Program-made: the position numbers and the translations under genes
From: Neolentinus lepideus HHB14362 ss-1
Lineage: Eukaryota; Basidiomycota; Agaricomycetes; Gloeophyllales; Gloeophyllaceae
DNA: 64,000 nt
Reading direction: 5' to 3'
Assembly (NCBI GenBank): GCA_001632425.1
Contig: KV425576.1
Location: forward strand, 67,832-131,831
The notes under the pieces: model-generated
Databases searched by the model: none
Seen by the model: only the letters and a program-made list of their open reading frames with translations
Told to the model about the DNA's origin: nothing
Shown here: positions 59,158 through 64,000 of the stretch, piece by piece
Numbering within the stretch: position 1 is the first letter of the stretch
How the letters are laid out: every line of letters starts with the position of its first letter

Positions 59158-59542
59158 GAAGCGCCCTGGTGGCGTTTGGTTTCTCTTCTAAGGCTGTGTA
59201 GATATATCCACTGTGTATTTTCTTCTTTTCTTGAGCACACTTTACGTCCCATTTCTCTGAGTATTCAGTCTTTGAATACACCTGATTTCGCAGCCCTAAC
59301 CCTAACTCTTCGGATGTGGTTACTTTGCCGACCCTCTGGAGGCTGCAAGGAGATTTGTGGCCTACAAATTTGTACAGAAGGCCTTATTATTCTCGGAAAT
59401 CGGGCGGATCGCTTTAGGCTATACGCTGATGTTCTTTCAGGCGCATTAAGACCCATATATATATAGACTAATATAGACCTCGTTCCACGTCAGCTTGGGA
59501 GTCTCGGCGTCAGTCCGCTCCGACAAAAATTATGCTGCGCAC
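59158..59542. other. Short intergenic region, nothing seen
   Basis: The 3' flank of the dehydrogenase gene and 5' flank of the kinase-like gene. An ATATATATAG stretch near 59456-59466 lies about 80 bp upstream of the next ATG and could serve as an AT-rich core promoter. Confidence 0.35.
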
Positions 59543-61186
59543 ATGCCTCAGAATTCTTCGCCCGAGTATAAAATCGAGGGCACAGTGTCTTTAGAAGGCT
59601 TTCTCTTCTCCCCCGATTGTAAGTGAGTAGCTGGAATATCTCCGCTTGACCAAAATTTGTCAAATCGTCAGCATGCTAGGTATCGGTTACGCAGATCTAA
59701 CGTAGGTGAGTGCAAGCCTACTATAATATTGATTAATATTCAAGCTGACTGGCTCAGCGGAATATATATCATCGGGCGCTTAGTTGTGGCAGAGAAGCTT
59801 GTCACGTGTACATTGTCAGTACTCCCGGGCAAACGCCTCCGCGCTGAGCGTGACGATCTAGTTCATAGACTCCGGGCAGGATCCCTCCCTTCACGTGGAT
59901 TCAGAGTTGTGCTATTTACAGGATTCCACAATAACAAGGCGAGTCGGATCCGAGGAAATGCATTTCCAATGCTCACCATTATTGTCTGCTCTTAGATGTC
60001 TTCATGCCAATGTGACGTTCGTAGCAGCACAACCCGATCCGAGTCTGCTCCCATGTGATCTAATAGCCCCTTAACGGACCAGATACCAGACTTATCCGAA
60101 AAAGTGCAGCTGTCTCCGTCTCAGCCGCCTAATATCATCAGCCAACGGGCGGATCTATATGTGCTGGCACTGGATGAGAGTCGCCAACTGGTTTGTCAAA
60201 AATTGTATCCTTTAACGCCGATACTCAGTTATTGAATTTTAGGTCATAGTAAAAGTAATTCGAGGGGTACCATTTAATGACGAAGCCCGTACAAAGACTC
60301 GAGAGGTGCGCCGTCATGGCTTCGCAGCATAGAATGTTACCGAGCCCTCTTACTGTTAGGACATATTGAAACCACTTGTCATCTGGCATCATCTGTCACA
60401 CGCGCATCTGGTACCACTATGCGGGGTTGCCTACAGCATTCCTCACATTATCTCCATAGTCACACCATACTATGAGGCTGGTAATGTCATCAATTATCTT
60501 CGAAAGAAAGGCAAGGAGCCACTGCTAAAACTCGTAGGTTGTCTGGCATGCTAGTATCCACCCATTAATGCAACCATCAGGTCCGGGATGTGGCTGCAGG
60601 ATTGCATTATCTCCATTCAAAGTCGGTCCTTCATAAAGACTTGCGTGGTGTGCGTGTTCAATAGTTTAGTACTGTGGTAGTGCTCTCTGACAAACAGGGC
60701 CTCGACGTAGACTAAGGTACTCGTGGACGCTGAAGGGAATGCCCGGATAACCGACATCGGGTTGGGCCCAGTCCTAGTTAACCATGCCTTCACGACTGTT
60801 AACATGGCCGGTGTAGGACGCTGGCAAGCACCTGAAGTCATTCTCGATGAGGAAGAAAACCCAAATGGGCCGTATACGAGGGCATCCGATGTGTATGCCT
60901 TTGCCATGTTAATAGTTGAAGTAAGTTCGTGGCCTGTTCAAGGGATGAAAGATTTTGACCAATGACTGGGCAATTACAGATGATAACACTTGAGCGCCCC
61001 TTCAGTCATCAAAAATCCGACACGGGCGTCGTACTCAAGGTAGTGCAAGGCGACAGGCCCAGAAAACCTGACAATCTGGATGAAGTGCAGTCACAGCTAT
61101 GGCTTCTAGCCCAGCATTGTTGGGTACAGAACCCAGCACAGAGACCAGACATGGCAGAAGTCCATGACAAGCTGCAAGTCCTGTGA
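59543..61186 (+). CDS. Protein kinase-like protein, probably catalytically degenerate
   Basis: A TKL-like kinase domain is spread over many small exons. The N-lobe reads QRADLYVLALDESRQL then VIVKVIRGVPFND (candidate beta-3 Lys) and TRE followed by ILKPLVIWHHLSHAHLVPLC (helix C and beta-4). The hinge is YYEAGNVINYLRKKG. The catalytic loop is VRDVAAGLHYLHSKSVLHKD LRG, joined by splicing to TK-VLVDAEGNARITDIGLGP. The activation segment ends GVGRWQAPEVIL and the C-lobe has YTRASDVYAFAMLIVE and CWVQNPAQRPDMAEVHDKLQ. Deviations are no clear glycine-rich loop, HKD for HRD, Lys where the metal-binding Asn is expected, and DIG for DFG. The first exon (MPQNSSPEYKIEGTVSLEGF) and the part between 59.62 and 60.07 kb are uncertain. 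Related kinases are often expanded in Agaricomycetes. Confidence 0.68.
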
Positions 61187-62097
61187 TAATTGCCACGGTG
61201 GCAAGGATCTTTCAAGTTCATCTTGATGGTATTATGTCGGTGAAAGCTAATTCATCTCTTGAACTTCGCGACGCTACTGTAAAAATCCACTTAGCTTTTG
61301 TGTTGGAGTCAAGCATTTGAATTTGATCTTGTCAGCTTCGCATCCGAAGCAAGTGACATAACGACTTCACAAACCGGCAGCAACACTCATGCGGTGCTTG
61401 TCCCAGTCTAAGTCATAGCTTCTCGGATCAGTATGGTGGGATGTGTGTGTGATGTATTCGGTAGGTACAATCAGCAGTACCTGAATGGAAGAAAATAATG
61501 CCCAGATGCAGGTTAAGGACTACAGCTTTGTCGCCTTCTTTCCCGCATTCCATCACTTCACGTCGCAAGTAAAGTGAAGTGCAGACTTAGGAAAGATAAC
61601 CGTGACAGGACGACATCAAAGATCGATGCGTCTCCCCTGCTCTGCGCTTCCAACAACACCATCGAGAACCATCTTGGTCTTTACAGCATCTTCCAGCGTG
61701 CTGCATTCACCTCTAGAATCCTTCACAAAGTCGTGCCACGCTCTCGCCGAATTACTGAACTCATCCTTCACGACTTTCATCTCATTGCCTTTCAGGAAGT
61801 ATTCAGACCTCCTCTCCAGTTCAGGAAGACCACAGCTCCGCTCTTCAGTGGTCCCGTTACGACTACCTGAGTCACCCCCGTCTGTTCCCGCGGAGAGTTA
61901 CTTCCTTTGAAAGTTGAAACGTTGAAGGCTGAGTATGAATCCCTCCGCATGTCATATCCCCGGATGATATAAGCCGAGGGAAGTCTGGTGCTGAGATGCT
62001 AGAACCTTGAATCATACAGGTTGGATAAGAGATGTGTTGCGGCGCGAGACATTACACGGCGGCTCAGTACAGGGTTCCAAAGCGTCGCAAAAAAAAA
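61187..62097. other. Intergenic region, nothing supported
   Basis: Lies between the 3' ends of the kinase-like gene (+) and the glycosyltransferase gene (-). Frames at 61574-61910 (+) have no recognisable feature. Confidence 0.45.
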
Positions 62098-63305
62098 TTA
62101 ACCAGCTCCAAGTACGCCGTGGACCAATTCATCCCTCCATCTACTCCCATTACTATAACCCACTTTATCGTTCCACACATCACTCTCGCCGACCTTCCTC
62201 TGGATAACAACGCTTGGAACAACAGAGAACGCAGTCAGTCTACCACTCTGGATCAACCACGCATATGCCTGGTCCAAAGCTCGTGAGTACGCGAAAGGAG
62301 GGTATCGAAGATGCAACAAGAGGCGCCGTGCGCCAGCTTTTGTGAGGGCGTATGCGTGTGTGCATTTAGGCGCGTTTGAGGGATGCAAAGGGGAGGGCGT
62401 GGACGATGGAAGTAGCAGTGGAGGATACATGGATTCATTGGACCAGCAATGACCTAAGGAGCGCATAGATTACTCTTGAAGGTCCAGTAATAGAAGAGCA
62501 AGGGTCAATCTCCCTGTGGCTGCACATATTTACCTAAAAATATCATGTCCCACTGAGCCGGTAACGCGGGCCACATAGAACTAAGTCGCTCCTTGATATC
62601 ATACTCCATGTCAATGTCATCTTCAAGGATCACAGACACTTGATCGAGAGGACCGGGAGCGTTTGCAATTTTTCGGATGACCGATACATGGGAATGCCAG
62701 CAAGCAACCTTCGCGGGCGTGAGCATCATATACGCAGGAATCGACGAGTTGTATTCAGGTATAACATTATCTTGAATCGCACATGTTAAGGGCGGCACAG
62801 AAGGTTGATGGCCAGGGTCGACGGTTGATACAGAGACCCAGTCATCTGCCCCGGCATTGATTAGGGGGTCGGTTGATAGAGCCAGAGAGCTAATGTCTGT
62901 CGGCCATAAAAAGTTCGCTGTCTTGATCCGTTCGGACGTATAAGAGAGGTTTCCGTTGTTAGACCGCTCCAGCTTGATTCGTTCAAAGATCCCCGGAATG
63001 ATTGCATCGTCTGCGTCCTTGGCTTCGAGATAGCTCCAGTGCAGACCAAGAGTTGAACGTAGTCTCTCCATGTCTCTCCGTCTGTCGATACGCCGCAAAA
63101 GAGATACGACATAGACATGCGTTGCACTAGCGAAGGATCGTTCAGGATTGGTCCACTTCTGTTGCCAGTCTCCGCGCCTCACAGAATACGCAAGGTTCCC
63201 TTTCAAGTAGGCAGACATGAGAAGGAGACTTAAGCACACAGATACAGCAATGCATAAGAGAAATTGTAGCCGACGTGCAGTGACCATAAATTTGATGGAG
63301 GTCAT
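62098..63305 (-). CDS. Glycosyltransferase family 25-type protein, type II membrane protein
   Basis: Two exons (63305-62534 and 62453-62098) give exactly 375 residues. A cytosolic N terminus is followed by one membrane anchor (LQFLLCIAVSVCLSLLLMSA, about residues 13-33), as in Golgi glycosyltransferases. The GT25 features are HVYVVSLLRRIDRRRDMERL near the start of the domain (the (V/I)SLxRRxDRR motif), KVACWHSHVSVIRKIAN, the acidic metal-site motif SVILEDDIDMEYD, WDMIFLGHCWSNESMYPPLL across the splice site, CTHAYALTKAGARRLL and RALDQAYAWLIQSGRL. GT25 members transfer galactose or related sugars in bacteria and animals; the fungal acceptor is unknown. Splicing at G|GTAAAT restores FLGHCW. Start: an ATG six codons later (KFMVTARR) is possible. 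Confidence 0.88.
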
Positions 63306-63714
63306 AGTCGTGATCGTCTGCCAGCTTGCAGTCGGTGCCTTCTGCCAAACATTGGCAAATATACCACGCTTGGTGCTGTTACCAAAAGTAGTACTGTCGG
63401 AAACCTAGTAGTCGGACACCCTACAGTATATGCCTTGCCGTACCCACTATATTCCTCATATTGGTTCCATTTTACTTGCAAAATGTCGGCATACATTGTC
63501 TCTATCATTCCCAAGTAGTTCTGTATTTTTGTGTACAATACAGCTGAGTGTAGAAATATTTTATTTTCGTCACAGCCAATGTGGCAAAGGACTAGGTACT
63601 CGGACAGCATACATAACACCCATTTCTGCATCCTAAACTAGGTTTAAACTTGGCATACCATGTCCCCTAACATGCTGGACTATGGTTCAGTACATTTGAG
63701 GGATGAATGAGAAC
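63306..63714. other. 5' flank of the glycosyltransferase gene
   Basis: Contains no supportable gene. The promoter of the minus-strand glycosyltransferase should lie here; no clear TATA box is seen. Confidence 0.4.
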
Positions 63715-64000
63715 NNNNNNNNNNNNNNNNNNNNNNNNNNNNNNNNNNNNNNNNNNNNNNNNNNNNNNNNNNNNNNNNNNNNNNNNNNNNNNNNNNNNNN
63801 NNNNNNNNNNNNNNNNNNNNNNNNNNNNNNNNNNNNNNNNNNNNNNNNNNNNNNNNNNNNNNNNNNNNNNNNNNNNNNNNNNNNNNNNNNNNNNNNNNNN
63901 NNNNNNNNNNNNNNNNNNNNNNNNNNNNNNNNNNNNNNNNNNNNNNNNNNNNNNNNNNNNNNNNNNNNNNNNNNNNNNNNNNNNNNNNNNNNNNNNNNNN
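63715..64000. other. Assembly gap (N)
   Basis: All bases from 63715 to the end are N. The gap length may be arbitrary. Confidence 0.99.

Noticed and set aside
1..63714. CRISPR arrays, bacterial operons, rRNA genes, secondary-metabolite cluster
   Set aside because: No regularly spaced repeats, no prokaryotic gene organisation and no rRNA-like sequence were seen. The metabolic genes present (DAHP synthase, aminotransferase, reductase, carotenoid oxygenases) are separated by unrelated housekeeping genes and lack a core synthase, so a cluster is not supported.

Overview
The window is nuclear DNA of a filamentous basidiomycete, most likely an Agaricomycete. The evidence is protein-coding genes on both strands, each split by many short introns (about 39-70 nt, GTRNGT donors, YAG acceptors), a multi-pass membrane protein of a type I associate with mushroom-forming fungi, and small non-autonomous DNA transposons between genes. 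The last 286 bases are an assembly gap (N). No genus or species is assigned.

Layout. 1-1846: no gene; a hairpin, a 26-bp tandem repeat and a duplicated segment. 1847-4918 (+): class II DAHP synthase (shikimate entry) with very C-rich introns. 7254-7971 (-): small secreted protein. 8535-12350 (-): HECT E3 ligase of the Hul5/UBE3C type, divergent from a GFA-fold protein at 12765-13297 (+). 14762-16495 (+): seven-TM-type membrane protein. 17068-18649 (-): eIF3 subunit e. 18.9-21.4 kb: a transposon-rich, AT-rich island with two TA-flanked inverted-repeat elements and a possible tRNA-derived SINE. 21861-22867 (+): MPDU1-like PQ-loop protein. 23046-24502 (-): mitochondrial ADP/ATP carrier. 25680-27160 (-): class I aminotransferase. 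30027-30576 (+): small secreted protein. 30922-33078 (-): DUF1308/UPF0415 protein. 35504-40860 (+): two intact tandem carotenoid oxygenases of identical length. 43.2-43.6 kb: another inverted-repeat element. 44377-50250 (-): UBR1 N-recognin, divergent by about 106 bp from the TRAPP subunit Trs33 at 50357-51363 (+). 52893-54319 (-): Ser/Pro-rich conserved protein. 57802-59157 (+): FabG-like short-chain dehydrogenase. 59543-61186 (+): degenerate protein kinase. 62098-63305 (-): type II membrane glycosyltransferase of the GT25 type.

Most genes are unrelated housekeeping functions (translation, ubiquitin ligation, vesicle tethering, dolichol-linked glycosylation, mitochondrial nucleotide exchange, aromatic amino acid synthesis) and do not form an obvious pathway cluster. 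The most informative structures are (i) the tandem carotenoid oxygenase duplication, which includes promoter and downstream DNA, and (ii) a foldback transposon family present as an empty copy (33272-33775) and as an inverted copy (51764-52684) carrying two nested insertions of a second, smaller element. Removing the inserts and their 2-bp duplications from the second copy gives exactly 504 bp, the length of the first. I found no CRISPR array, rRNA or intact canonical tRNA, and no convincing novel multi-gene system.
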